Positions 36,007-50,681 of a stretch of 64,000 nucleotides of DNA are shown piece by piece. The stretch is from Temnothorax longispinosus (lineage: Eukaryota; Arthropoda; Insecta; Hymenoptera; Formicidae). Numbering within the stretch: position 1 is the first letter of the stretch; each line of letters begins with the position of its first letter. A program made the translations under genes and the position numbers. The notes beneath the pieces were generated by a model that worked only from the letters and a program-made list of their open reading frames with translations, was not told where the DNA came from and made no database searches. The stretch lies in assembly GCF_030848805.1 (NCBI RefSeq), contig NC_092358.1, positions 19,811,297 to 19,875,296 of the forward strand, in the 5' to 3' direction.

Positions 36007-39000
36007 AAATAATATTTTCGAGTCTGCGGCACTGGTGACCATTATGTCGACTGATGTAGAGGAGCGATTTGATAACATAAAACATGCAGATAATGACCAT
36101 AAATTGTACAGAGGCTTAGTACTTAAAAATAAAATGAAAATTCTTTTAATAAGCGATTCAAAAGCTGACATGAGTATTGCTGCAATGGACGTTAATATCG
36201 GTAATTATATTTATGTTATTTCTGTATTTTATGCATTCTAGCAATACCTACCTATATAAACTTTCTTATAAAATCATACTGTGTATAAATTATAAATTGT
36301 CACAAAAGAATATATCGTCAAAGGATAAATAACATTTTTATTAGTTTAATATACGAGTATTTAATATACTTTAATATATTAACATTTAGGTCTTTGTAAT
36401 TTAATCTGTAATTTGCTTAATAACATTATATATTTGCTGTATACCTATAAATTCAATGTTTTGATGTGCAGTTTATGTATTCTCCTTCTTCTGAGTCATT
36501 CTACATTATTAATATTGTTTACATTTGCTTGTGGATAGATTTAGTTATATTTTGTGATTTCGCATGTATATACATGTATATATAAATCAAACATTAATAT
36601 GTTTCTATTAACCCTTTCGGTACGGAGCGACCGGGACGCGAACAGCCCTCCAGTGGTCGAAGCGTCGATCCGCCGATATACGCGATTTGGTCGACAGAGC
36701 TAGGCACTCAACGTTCAACGACTTCAATTATTATATGTAATAAAACTCAATAACAAGAACAATTTAAAAAATGTATTAACAGAAGCATTTCAAATTAACT
36801 CTCGGCCGCAGAGTGAGCAGCATGTAGACAGTGACTATATAGTCACTGCTCGGCCGCAACGATGAGCAGTATAATGGACAGTGATTATAGTCATTCTCCG
36901 TACCAAAAGGGTTAATTAATGTTTCATATTATCAATTTCAGAAATTTTTGACTAGAGATAAAATATGTTACAGGCTACAATTGCGATACCTGGCTCCTAC
37001 ATGGATTAGCGCACCTTTGCGAGCATATGTTACATATGGGAACAAAGAAATATCGTGAACAAGATGATTTTGATATGTACGTGACGCAGTCTAACGGTCA
37101 GCGAAATGCAACGACAAGCTTAAGCTCCACTAATTATTGGTTCACTGCATCTCCGGAGAAGTTCAAAGAAGTTTTAGATCGATTTGCGCAGTTTTTCATA
37201 GCGCCTCTCTTTAACAAGGATTTGATTGAGAAAGAGATAAATAATATAAATTCAGAATACAACGAAAAGTTAACGAAAGACATGCGCCGATTAATCGGAT
37301 TGGAGAAAGTATCTGTAAAAATGGATCACCCGTATTCAAAATTCAGCATAGGCGGTAAAAAGACATTAGACGAATTACCGAAGAAGATGAAAATTAACGT
37401 TAGAACTAAACTAAAGGAGTTTTATAAGAAATATTATTCTGCAAATATTATGTCGCTGTGTATTCTTAGTAAAGGTACGGCAATAATTTAGAACATAAAT
37501 GCTTTTTACACTGTTATATACAAAAATATTTTAATTTTGGGATAAGTAAAGGAGAGTTGCCGAATGCGTACTATTTAAGTTATTTTTTATTATATTTCCC
37601 ATTTGATAGTGATTTGTACGCAAACAAATTTTCACCAATAACAAATTAATTTGTTATAAATCTTTTCGTAACATGCTGCAAAAGGTACGATTTAGGCAAA
37701 CGGTCGCATAAATCGTACCTGTGAGTCTTTTAAATCATATCCTCCTTGAAAGTATCGAATTTATAAATAAAAGTAATTAAAAATAAAAGACTAATAAAAG
37801 AAATAATTAACTTATACCTATTTTACTAATATTTCATCAAAAAAGGATTAAATACTTAATAATTAATAAATCACAATAATGAAAAGATAAGGACGTCACT
37901 GTCGTGTTAACATAATTTAAATTATGTCACGTAACATAGAGATGCATGCGCATGAGTATACAACACGAATTCCTAGATTGTATCGGCACGATATAGGAAA
38001 TTTTATGGTACAATTTAGGAAACTTGGTAGATTTTATAAAAATATCGATTTAATCATTATAATAATTGCAAATAGGTATACATATGCAAAAGACGTTAAA
38101 TATTCGACTAAACCTTCTTTTATAAAAATGTAACAATTGATAATAAAATTGCATAATTAACTATATAAATTGATAAAAAATTTACGTCAGTTGTATGTGA
38201 AATTTTTAAATGTTGTTAGCACGCACAAAACAAGATGTAATCTGTACTCTGAGTGTCATGTTAAATTTTTGTCTATATTACTTATTTCTCATTTATTTCA
38301 CATTTTTGTTACTAAATGTTGCTTATATTAAGTAATAATATAATAAAATATTAATAAGATACGATTTAAGCGACCGGTACGCATTCGGAAACTCTCCCCT
38401 ACTAAATGATAATAAATGAAATTTTTATAATTAATGAGTTAATGCACATTTTATGATCAGTTATTGTATTAAACATTATATTATCTTATCTTCAAAAAAG
38501 AATCTTCACGACAGAATCTTATCAGTACATACATAAATAAGGAAAATATGTTAAAATATTGGTCTTCATAAAATTGCTACATAAAATTTTAATTGTTTTC
38601 TAAATTCGTTTTAACCAGTATATTATTATTATTATAATCAATATTTTTAACCCTTCGAGGCCACACCTCTCTTTTTAATACGCCCAGGCCATCCTGGGGT
38701 GGTCGCCACTCAGACGGATTCAAAGTCTTATAATTCCAATTAATGTGCAAAAATGTGTAAAAATTCAAGAAAAATTTTAAGGGTATTGTTCAAAAAATAT
38801 GTATGATGCAAAATCCAAAATGTGCTCCCATTTTTTATTAAAAAATCGAAAAAAAAATTTGGTTAAATGACGTTTTTAATTTAAACATTCGTATTTTTTT
38901 TTTAAGATTTGATGTTAAGTAGCGCTCATTAAGAAATTATGTAAAATGTGTTATTTTAAGGAAAAAAATATGTTTTATATGGGCGTTCCAAATAACAATT

Positions 39001-42000
39001 ACTTGGAGGATCGAAGTTGAGATTTTGGATAAATAAGGCAAACGCGTATTTTCACATTTTAATTTATGTACTTTTAATTAAAAGTAAACTAATGTATTTT
39101 TATTAACAAATATTACATAAATATATAAGAAAGAGTAACTAAGATAAAGAATCAAGAATTAAACATATTGGGCCCTGAAGTTTGGTCGGGGTGGCCGCTA
39201 CCCCGTGTGGCCTTTTTTTTTTTTTTTTTTTACGTGGAGAAATCTTCGACTACCGGCCATTCGACTTATAGCCCCCTCTTGTGAGAGGGGAAGACCCCAT
39301 CGCCTCCGTGAAAGGCGAAGGGAGTGCCGGATTTTTACCGGCTAAAACTCCACGATGGTCCTCACGGTGCCTTGACTGGAGGAGCCCCGGGAAACGCTAT
39401 GATTCTTCTTTCTTGGTTCTTGTTGCGGGCACATGTTTTCACGGTCCATGCACTCGCACCCCCCGACCCCGTGTGGCCTCAAAAGGTTAAAAAAGGTTCA
39501 ATCAAAATGTGAAAAAAACTAATTGTAACACAAAGTAAAATATATTTCCAATAACATTTTTATTTTTGAAAAAAATATATCTTTTGCCATAAACAAATAT
39601 AATAATTTTTTGTTACATATTTATGTAGCGTATGTATGTTACATCTACAAATAAATTTTTTCTTTAGATAATTTAGATGTTCTAGAAAATATGGTAGTAG
39701 AATGCTTTCATAATGTAGAAAACAAGAAAGTTAAACTTTCTATGTATTCTGAACATCCAATCAAGGCTGAAGACTTTAACACAAAATGGTACTACGTTCC
39801 GATACGTAATATCCAGTTGTTATGCATTTCGTTTTCTTTATTTAAAACAAAGCGTGAACACCGGATGGTAATATAATACACTTTCCCTTTAATACTTTAT
39901 ACTTTATACAGTTTTATACTTAATACTTTATACAGTTTATACGAATATTTTATCTTAATTCTTTTAAATATAATTATGGTAATTATACAGAAAGATAGGG
40001 ACTCTTTCCAATTTCAATAATTTCAAAATATAGTATCAAAGTCATCATCTCATTAACGAAGTAACGAATGACCAACAAGTATAATGTATATTTAAAAAGT
40101 TTTAGTTGATGGTCATTGTTTATCAAAAAGTTATTAACAAAAAAATTATGTTCTACTCACAGTGTTGTTAATAAATTTTTAATAAACATTGCTAGTTAAA
40201 GCCTTTTAAAGATTGATGAAGCTAATGACCTTAATAATATATCTCAAAATTATTAAAATCAAAAAGTGGTCCTTATCTCTGCATAATTGCCATTATCATA
40301 CAAGTCCCAAATTTTTTTTAAACAAATTTTAATAGAATGTTCTATGAGCAGAAATATAAGAAAAAATGTTATATAATCGTAGGTCCTGCAATGCTTTATT
40401 ACAGAGTTATAGCAAAAATTAAAATTTCGTATGGAAGAAGTGACACGCCGTACATAAATGTTACGCCGTTAGATGAGGTGGTAATTATTTAGCTTAAAGG
40501 AAAATCTCCTGCGATCTTGACCTTGACATATATAATAGAGAACTACATTCACAAGAGACGATGTTTTCAATTTTCATAACAACCATGGTCACGAAAATCC
40601 ATATGCTGTTCGAGAAACAGCTTTTTAATGACTCTGTCGTTAAAATTCAACTGTAATGTATGGATGGGCATATACAACGATATGCTAATTGATCTCCATT
40701 TCTTGTCAAAACGTTTAAATGCACATTCTTTTTTTTAACTTTCTCAGCAACGATTTAACGATTAGTTTCAAAGATATAGCTTTACTATCTCGCCAACACA
40801 TGTGGGTATGTACAGTTAAATGGATGTATATCTTGTATTGGTATGGGCAAGCGGCACTTTATGATGCAAACTGAAAAGTTAAATTGTTTCTTACATATAT
40901 ATTTCATATTTTTGCTATAACTTTGTAATAAAGCATTTTAGGTCCTTATGTTTATATAACCTAATGTTTATATAACATTTTTTTCTTATTTCTGCCCAAA
41001 GAACATGCTACTAAAGTTTGTCTGCAAAAAATTGAGACATCTTGTATATATTAATTTATTTAATACATATATATGTAGGGGAGACCGAGACACGATAAAA
41101 ATTCAAACTCTAAAAAGTACTTTTAAACATAAAATTCTTTGTCTCATTTTTTTTTAATAATTAAAGCACTATGTATATTTTAAAATTTATTTAGCGTATT
41201 TCGCAAATATTGATTAGTTTTTGAAAAAAAAAAATTAAAACATTTTTTGAGAAATGACCCAAAGTGTCACATACCCGGAGCACTTGGGGCCATGGGTCTG
41301 TCACTGAAGCTATAACACACACAAAACTCAGTTTATTTATTCAAGGAATAACGAAAAGTTACAAAAATTAAAAAAAAATTATTTGATACGTTTTCTTATG
41401 ACCACTGTTCAGGATTGGGCAGGACAAACAAGATATTAAAACCCACTACTAAAATATCATTTTTTTTTTTTTAACTAACTTCTGACATGTTTTCTTCAAT
41501 CAGAAATAACATATGTCGTCAACCTATCTGTCTATTATCAACCTTGATGGCGTGTATGACCCATGGTACCGCAGCATTGGGTGCCCTATGATGTCCCAAA
41601 TGCACTTAAGAGAGGAAATCACTGTGACGGCTGGAAAAAATGCTTTTTTCATGCATTTTTTGCGAGAAATAATAAATTTAATCAAATTGGTTTGTCATTT
41701 CTTTAAAGTACATATGTTAAATATATTGTAAAAAAAATTATTAAAAAATATTAATATTTGCGCCTTCAGCATGTGGTGCCGTGTACCTCCGCAAAAAAAG
41801 CGGGCGCTCTGTCAAAATGGGATGTCTAAAATTAAAAATTTTGGTGTCATTTTAAACTATACAAATGTAGTTTCAATTAAGCCTACGAATTTTTTGAAAT
41901 ATTACTTTTTAACAAAAAATGGCGCAGTTTTAAAAAGAATTCGAGATTTAGACAACAATTTTGCCATTTTTTAAATTGTTATTTAAAAGCTAATTGTCCA

Positions 42001-42501
42001 ATCAAAAAATTGTACGCTTAATTGTAGACAATTTTGTTATAAACATTCTGTTCAAATTTCAAGTCATGTACGGATAAAAATTGACCGAGATATGCGAGCG
42101 CCCGAGATATACGAAAATGTAGTTTCGAGGCACCACACGCTAAAAGCGCAAATATTTTCTAATGATTTCTTTTACAATATATTTAATATATGTACTTTAA
42201 AGAAATGACAAACCAATTTGATTAAATTTATTATTTCTCGCGAAAATAGCATTTTTTCCGGCCGTCACAGTGGTTTCCCCCTTTAATATAGAAAACGGTT
42301 AAACATAATAAAAAAAAAAAAAAAAATAAATGATACATGATTATCTATATAGTGTAGTAAATGACAAAAGATGTTAGAAAGTTGCACCTAATTTTTAGTA
42401 CATGTATATTTTACTACGAAAACAATATTAAAACATTTTTAAATTTGGTCGCTATCTACTATCTAGCGAAACCACTGCCAAGGGAACGGGCTTGGAAAAA
42501 T

Positions 42502-42540
<39 letters not shown>

Positions 42541-42838
42541 TGGCACTGTAAAGGTCAAATGGTTAAACAGAAATTTACGCATCACGAAAACCATTTATGT
42601 CACGTGCTTCTCGAGACTATGGACTTTGATGACTGTTATCTAGATACGAAATATGGACAACGAAATAACTGTCACATGATACTAACTGAATCAACCTGAA
42701 CATTTTGGATTATCCTAAACAGTCAATGACCCATGGTACCTCGTAGCCCATGGTGCCCCGGCCTCCCCTTTACAATATACAGTTGTATTGTAAAATTTTA
42801 TGTGTGTGTGTATATATATGTATATATGCACACACGCA

Positions 42839-42879
<41 letters not shown>

Positions 42880-45800
42880 GCGGAAGTTATAAAAATATGC
42901 TTGTAAATCTCTCTGTTTCCATTTCTTTCTTTCTTCTTTTCTCTGTCTCTTCCTATAATTGATAACAATAACACATAATTGTTATTATTGTAGTACATAT
43001 AATATGAAACATCATTATGTTACATTTTAATTAAAACTTATGTTTAATGTTTATTGTTCATTTGTTAACATTAGCCTCTCGAATACATTGAGCATTTATT
43101 TAAACACGAAAGCGAAGGTTCATTATTATCGGCTTTAAAGGCCAAGGGTTGGTGTGTTGAATTAGAAGCTCTTGATTATCATATGGACACAAACACAAGT
43201 TTCTTTAAAATTGTATTTCATCTAACTGAGGAAGGTATTAACCATGTAGATGAGATTGTTAAAATAATGTTCCAATATATCAATATGCTGAAGGAGGATG
43301 GACCGCAAAAATGGATCTATGAAGTAATTAGTGAAAAATAATATAATCTTTCGTAGAATGCTCGGCAGATTGTAGGATTGCAATTTGCTAGACACTTTGT
43401 AGTTTAATATTATAATATTGTATATCACATATTGAGTTATATGGAAATTTTACATTTATAGGAAATTCAGGAAATGTCGGAAATAAATAATAGTTATGAT
43501 GAGAACATACACCGTTTGTCTCATAAGGACATATCTAGAATAGCCTGTCAGCTGCACGAGTGTCCCATGGAAGAAATCTTTTCGGAGCAACGTGCATGGC
43601 AACCAGAATTGATCAAAGAGCTAATAGAAGAACATTTTACGCAGCAAAATATTAGAATTTACGTTGCCTCAAAAACGTACGAAGATACAGTGGATAAAAT
43701 CGAGGAATGGTTTGACATTAAATATAAAAGAGAGGAGATACCCAAGTTAACAATGGACATGTGGAAAGACGCTGGCCGTAGCACGGATCTGAAATTTCCT
43801 CCTAAAAATGAATTTATACCGAAAAAGTTTGATATCAAGCCTCAAGTATGTAAAATTATCATTTCTTGCAATATTAATTCTTGAACACCACTTCGTGATA
43901 CTAACAATAAGCAAAATCTCCATGTATAAACCATGTCATGATACTTGATTAAAATATAAAATGTTAATGTAGTTTATAATAAATTCTATTCTTACGCATA
44001 TTATTCTTATAATAAAAATAATTATAATGTACTATTAAAAAAAAATATATATATATACATATATCTGCATTAACTTTATAAAAATAAAGGCTAAGATTTA
44101 AAGATTAATTTACATGACATAGAGTTAAAAGACTGCAATATAAGTAAGAAAATTGTAATGCAAAGAACGCTTTACACGCTAACATTTGCATACGGAGTTG
44201 TCCATTGCCCTAATAAACTACCAATTTTGATGTCATTTGTATATTCTACACATATTAACAGGTGAAATTTTATAGGTACAACAAAAGTTTCCTGAACAAG
44301 AGTATCCTGTAATGGATACATCGCTTGTAAGAGTTTGGCATAAACAGGCTAATGTATTTCATGTACCGAAAGTGACGATGATGTTCCATTTTGTTAGGTA
44401 TGAGATAAGTATGGTTGTAAAAGAAGTCATTGTGTTGTTCTCTCTCTCTCTAATCCAACATAAAATACTGAGATAATTTTAAATCAGAATTTGAGATATT
44501 CTAGCAACTTATATAAATTGCAATTGTGAAGTAATTTATTTAATTATTATAATAATGAGATTAATATGCATATATGTATATTAATATACATGCTAAATAA
44601 AATTAAAGTAATTAATTGATTATCGCCGAAATGTTATTACTACTAAAATGAATCTAAATTTGTACATTTATATATCTCCAAATGTCGTTATTTCAAAGTA
44701 CCTTCTTAGTTAAGAAATATAAATTACAATGGTGCTATAATCTCTTCTCATGTAATAGACAAAAAAAATTTTTTTTTTATAATTACAAATAACAATTGTG
44801 ATGTCGTTAATTTATAGTCCATTCGCCTACATGGATCCTTTCAGTTTCAATTTGACTTATATGTTTGTTTGCCTACTTCGTGAATCTCTTAAAAAATATA
44901 CATATTTAGCTAATTTAGCTGGTATAAAATGGCAAATTACTGGTACAAAATATGGAATATTTGTAAGTATATATATAATAACATTAATAAAATATTGTAT
45001 ATTATTTAAATAGATTTATTCAAATAAATTATTATTTAACTTGTTAATGTTATTAATAATATTTAAACATATATCTACTTCTTCATGTACATCGAATATT
45101 ACTTATTTAGGATTCAGATTTCATTTTATATTAATAATTATTATTATTTGTAAATAAGACCAGTTATCTTTCTGTAATATTCTAATAAAGTTTACGGAAT
45201 GTTTTATAAATAAGCATTAATTTAATGTTTTATATATAAGCATATATAATACAAGAGAAAATGAATTATTTTATTAGATGGAAATAGACGGTTACAACGA
45301 CAAGCAACTTGATCTGTTAAAAAAAAGCTTGAAACAAATGATAAATTTTGGTCAGAAGAGGATTGGAATAATAAGCTGTGTATGTATAATTAATGTGTCA
45401 ATTTCATTAATTTAATTAAACATCAAATTTATGTAGAATGGCTTACAGACCTCCCAGTGCAGAGATTTCAATGATATATATCAGAAGACAGTGAATTATC
45501 TTGAAATGCTGGTGACAGAACAACAATGGCTTAATGATGAATTAAATGCTGCTAATAAGCGTAAAAGAATATTAATATTTTTCTGTTTAAAATCATTTTT
45601 CTTGTTTCTACAAAATTGGTTTTAGTCCTTAGCACGACTAAAGCACTTATTAATGACATATTAAAATATCTGTGATGTATAGGTATAAATGTCGCTGAAC
45701 TCGATTTCTTTATAACAAAGTTATTCAGCAAAATGCATGTAGAGTGCTTAATATATGGTAACGTGACTGAAGAGGAAGCTACAGATATAGGTGAACTAAT

Positions 45801-47319
45801 TGAGTCTAATTTAAAAACTAGAATGCCTCACATAGTACCCTTGTTGCAAAAGCAATTATTATTGTATCGTGAAATTAAATTAGAAAATGGTAAGCTCGAC
45901 ACGACTAAATCTTATTTATGATAATTTAAAAGAATTTATATGCTTAAAGGATTTCAGTTTATTTTATGGAACAGTTCAATATAAATATTTTATTGTTTCT
46001 TCTAATGGTCCTATGCTGCCATTAGGATTATTATGAAGATAAAGAAAAAACAAATTATTTCAATCCATATAAAAAATAAATATGTAAAAATATAAGAAAA
46101 AGTATTTATTATATTATTAATGTTATTTTATTAGGATTACAATTTGTTTCAGAGATTTAACATTAGCATTTTAGTGAGTTAATATTTTCTATATGACATA
46201 GTACGTAAAGTGTTGTGTATTGATATATAATTACTGTAGGTTGCCACGTTCTTTTTGAAGAAGAAAATAAAGTGCTGAAAACTTCTAGTACCATAGTGTA
46301 CTACTCAACTGGTTTACGATCAACGGAATCAAATATGCTTTTATCGCTTTCAAATCAAATTATTGATCAGCGTACCTTCCATACCTTAAGAATCAAGTAT
46401 AATTTAGGCTATACAGTATTTAGTCGGGTTACAAAGATGGACGCAACGCAATATTTGACAGTCGTTGTACAAGGTGACCGTTACCCGCCGCCATATGTCG
46501 AAGACGTAATCGACACTTTATTTATGGAGGATATGTATGTAAGTATAATAAGATCTTATATAATAACATGTCTTTTTTCAATTTCTCACGCGATATTCTG
46601 ATATTATGATTATATGAATTAATTTATCACTCTAATTATTATGTGACGTAGTAATTGGAGTATGTCTCTATTAAAATATTTATTAATATCTCTGTAACAA
46701 CATTTCAGAGACACATATGTACTATGTCAAAAGAGGAATTTGAAAACCACAAGAAAGGTCTAAATTCACATTTGACGGCATTCAAAACGAGATCTAGTCA
46801 ATGCACTTTATATTGGGAAGAAATTGAAAGACAGGAATATAATTTCGATCGAGAAGCTATTGAAGTAGATTATTTAAAGAAAATAACGCAGGAACAATTA
46901 CGGAAATTCTTTGAGGTAACTGCTTATTTTTATATGCGGACTATATCATTCAATGAAAAAGAAAAAATTTTATAAAGAAAAACAAATGGAAAATATAATT
47001 CTTTTTATATGACGTACAATTTGTGAGAGAAGTGATTTTGATAGATAATAAATTAATTATATTTTTTAAACATAATCTCCCTTAGGAAAATATATTTAAC
47101 AAGTCGACTCGACGTATGTTGTCGGTGCATGTGATGTCTACAGCTATGGCAAAGAAAGAGAAATTGTCTAATACATCTGGAAAAATTACCGTTACATCTG
47201 ATAATATACCTAAAAAATTTAACGATTTATTGTCATTTAAGCTAAGTCAAAGTTTATATCCTTTACTAGAACCGATCGACAAAAATTTTAACAGAAAACC
47301 CTATGAGATGCTCTTATAA
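35936..47319 (+). CDS. Insulin-degrading-enzyme-like M16A metalloprotease, gene C
   Basis: Exons are: 1 36007-36200 (ATG 36044), 2 36974-37474, 3 39668-39867, 4 43075-43323, 5 43462-43845, 6 44276-44397, 7 44818-44962, 8 45278-45379, 9 45449-45560, 10 45683-45889, 11 46240-46538, 12 46709-46915, 13 47086-47319. Splice phases agree and no stop interrupts, giving 972 residues from 36044. An in-frame upstream ATG at 35936 would add the same hydrophobic extension as in B. The zinc motif H-L-C-E-H and the N-S-E ligand Glu are intact, as is the LR..LGY element in exon 11. Exon 8 is two codons shorter than in B with an altered end. The C-terminus is frameshifted as in B, ending KPYEMLL instead of SSKM. 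This is the best candidate for an active enzyme in the window. Confidence 0.85.
36608..36915. mobile_element. MITE family 1, unit C copy
   Basis: TTAA on both sides, with ends CCCTTTCGGTACGG and CCGTACCAAAAGGG, in intron 1 at the position shared with A, B and D. Confidence 0.85.
37548..38402. mobile_element. TIR element with AGGGGAGAGTTGCC ends, unit C
   Basis: Counterpart of 22549-23482. It contains a 69-codon ORF (37924-38133) whose product has no recognised domain. In B the frame is broken by one base near 23096, so it is unlikely to be functional. Confidence 0.7.
38647..39490. mobile_element. MITE family 4 with nested retroposon, unit C
   Basis: TTAA-bounded like the B copy. The nested T-run-led insert occupies about 39211-39476 between two ACCCCGTGTGG repeats and is shorter than in B because of an internal deletion near 39408. 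Confidence 0.75.
40330..40870 (+). pseudogene. Unidentified coding-like fragment in intron 3, unit C
   Basis: Copy of the segment at 25495-26030, with the same TAG where D has TGG, and later frame breaks. Function unknown. Confidence 0.3.
41076..42772. mobile_element. Foldback element in intron 3, unit C
   Basis: Same element and site as 26230-27948, with outer ends TAGGGGAGACCGAG and CGGCCTCCCCTTTA. The inner arms run approximately 41611-41780 and 42127-42282. The right arm has lost about 20 bases relative to B. Confidence 0.7.
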
Positions 47320-50300
47320 GATGTAAGAAGAAATGATATAATAATGGTTTTGGTTCGTTATCATGTATTTCGTTATTTCATTAAAGAGAAGCTATAACTT
47401 TTAATTCTTTCGTCTTCTTTCTCTCTCTTTTAGTATTACGATATTTTTTTGTATCAAATCTTGTTCACGCATAAAACAGTAAAATAATTATCTACTTTCT
47501 ATGAAACTGAAATCATTGTATATTAAATAAGTAAGTAATAATGTATAATTTAAGCACATTATTAAATACCGCGTGAAACATGCAGAAAGTCCTTTTTGTA
47601 AACTTATGTCATCGTTCGTTATATCATTATGTTTATTTTTTCTTTGTTGTATTAATATTTTTAAATCTATTGTGTTTCTATGAAATGTTATAATTTAACC
47701 ACTTGATGTCATATAACTTTTAAATTGCGCAATAAAGATATTTTGCGATATCAAATAACCTTATTAATAACTTTATTTACATTTGCGATAGCCAGAGAAA
47801 ATACAATCCCCAAAAATGTAATAAAATTGTGCTACGTCTCTCATATTTGAACAAATACATAAGTTATTAACGGATGTACACAAATATATAATACCTCTCT
47901 TTATTAATTATACATTACACTATTATCGGATTTAAATTGTCATTCTATATGTGAAGGTATTCTAATTATTCTATATATTCTTATACAAAATCAAAAATGT
48001 GCACGATAAAAATCGTTAGCCATAAGAACGCTACGCAATATCGATTCTCGCGTAAAAAAAGTGAATTATTATCTCCCAGTTAGGGCTGTCAGTGTTCTAC
48101 ATTAATCGAAATAGAGAAGAGGAGAGAAAGAAAAAAGGGGAAAAAGAGGGAGGAAGAGGGAGACAAAAAAATAAAGAGCTCGAAGTGTCTGGCGTAGGGA
48201 ATTTTATTAAAAATACATGCGTTTGGGAACTACTGTCAGAACCGGACTTACTAAACAAGAGTTTAAGCTGTCAACCTTCTTGTTTCTATATTACATGTTA
48301 CATATATATCTTATCTATTTCTGTATTTTCAAACAGAACTGTATTTCAATACAGCATGTAATTAGTGCAAAATTTTAATTCTTTCCATTTAAATTAAACT
48401 TATTGCATAATTATATGTGCCATCATTAATCTCTTTCCTGAGTTATCCAAAATTATTTTCATGCATTGTTTGGGAAGCCGGGTAACAAATGTGTCTAATC
48501 AATATTCTATTAAAATTTAATATTTGTTAACCTTATGTCTAATAAGTTTTCCTCGTCTAATTCAGAATTAGCGCGTCACCGCAGAGGGATCGCTGAACAG
48601 TGCGTGCACCAATCAGCAGCGGCCGTGACTGGCGCGGATCGCCTCGCTCGCGAATCGCGAGACACAATATCCATCAGCCGCAAAGGTAAATTCCTTGCCT
48701 TCAGCTTAAAATCAATAAATCATTATCGAGAATCCTCTGAAAGGTCGAGTAAACAAAAGCGCGCGGGTAGGATCGCGACACGCACGTTACAGTCACGTAG
48801 TAACGACAGTAGCGCGTAGCAGTTCGCAGCAGAGATCTTTGTCCATTCCGCTTTTGCTGAATGTGAGCCTATATACAGAGTTCGTGTAATTCGTACGTTC
48901 GATCCGATACATTTTTCGATTAAACTATCATTGCTGTAATAATTCCGCCGAGCTACATTGCATCCGCAGCGCGGGATCCAGTATAGTTTACCGCGAATAG
49001 ACGGTAAGTTTTAACAAACTTTTCTCCTTATTTACTCCGGCACTTGCACTTCCTATCCATCACCGCAAAATCGCGCGCGACCTTAATCACAGATACAATA
49101 ATAAAAATCAAATATTAAAGTTCAGGAACTATTAATAAAGGTGCTTGCCGTTAGCGTTTATTTTTATAAAAAACAAAAAGTATTACTCGCTTGAAACGTT
49201 TCAAATAAAACCTTCTTCATGTTCAGAAAGATCGGCGAATGTGAAACTTGCTGGCATTACTGTGCAACATTTTCATGTTTTATGTAAAATTTGATATTAT
49301 TGATATCTCATTACATGATATCTCATTGTCATAAATTTTCCGAAAAAAACTATTTAAAATCAAACCCTTTTTTTCTATGCCGTTTAATGAAAATCTCGCC
49401 TTAAAATATTGATAAATCTTTCCTACAAATTTGCATGGTTTTCGCGACGTTAAACGGCGTGAATAATATTCTAAAATCTAACAGCTTAATTTCGCTTCGG
49501 GAATAGACGGCATAATTCCCCAAAAAAAGAAAAACAATGCCTCGTTTTTGCCTGTGTCATGCAGACTCACTATACTTGGTCTCGGGGACTCAAGTGCGAG
49601 GTAAACACTAGGGGCAAAGCAAAAGGTCGGTATACAACAACAGCTGATCGGTTGTCGACTCCGAGATCAGCCGAGTCGTTAACACTTGGAAAATTAACTG
49701 ATATCTCGGGCTGTCGACAACCAATTGGCCCGGTAAATTTTTTGGCTCGTTGCTAGGGGTCCAGAGTTTGAGAAATTTCCGAAATTCGCGAAAATAAAAC
49801 TCAGGACCTTCGCGCGCGGGCTCGCACTCGATCTCCAGACTTTAGTTGCAACAGTGTGTGATTTTATTGCGTTCCAATGAAGATTACGTGTTTCTTCGTT
49901 CGCTCGGTAAATTTTAAAAGAAGCTTTAGCGACTCGCCAAGTCTAGATATATATTCTCACAAGTTTAAAGTCCGCGATTCGTGAAATCGAACATTATTCC
50001 ATCGTTCGCGGAAGCGCGATTGCTTTCCGCCGCTCGCTTGTTAACCCGAGAACGAGCACTTCATTTAAAAGAAAAAAAAAAAGGTTACTTGGTGCCTGGG
50101 GCTACTTTTATACACCCCAATTAATCTCATTGTTATTAATTATCTATATATTGCATATTTTTGATTGCTCTATAATTTAGCAGTATTTGAGGACAATACG
50201 TATACAAATTTATTCAATATTTTCCGAGAAAAATAAAAAAAAAGCAAATAAATATTTGAAAAACGAAAGCAGCACATATAAATTACTGTGACGTGAGCTT

Positions 50301-50644
50301 CATTTTTTGACACTTTTGGTTGGTTGTTGAAGTAGCTCCAGCGACCGGGCGCGCGCGTTCTCGGGTTGATTAACTTGTACATATTCAATAAATAAATATT
50401 TATTTTAAGACTATGTAAATACAACTTCTAGACGGTTATAATCTATAATTTCCGCATTCACAGTGAATCTCGAAGGTCTCTTTTCCTTTCTTTCGCTCGG
50501 CCACAGACTATTGTGCGAATAATTCTTAAGAAGCTATAATTCTTTTTTGTTACAATATTTTTCAGCATCGTTGTTGTATAGACATAATAAATTGACAATT
50601 TCATATATCCTTCAAGTCTTTATTTGTATTTTCTTCACGTTTAG
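47320..50644. other. Spacer between genes C and D
   Basis: 3' flank of C, then the upstream module of D: GA tract 48110-48182, conserved block about 48187-48290, CpG-rich CCAAT block 48560-48690. The ATG of the arginine-rich upstream ORF is lost here (near 49771). No gene supported. Confidence 0.7.
48560..48690 (+). promoter_or_regulatory. CpG-rich block with CCAAT box, unit D
   Basis: Nearly identical to the unit C block; CCAAT lies at 48609-48613. Candidate promoter or first exon of gene D. Confidence 0.4.
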
Positions 50645-50681
50645 AAATAATATTTTCGAGTCTGCGGCACTGGTGACCATT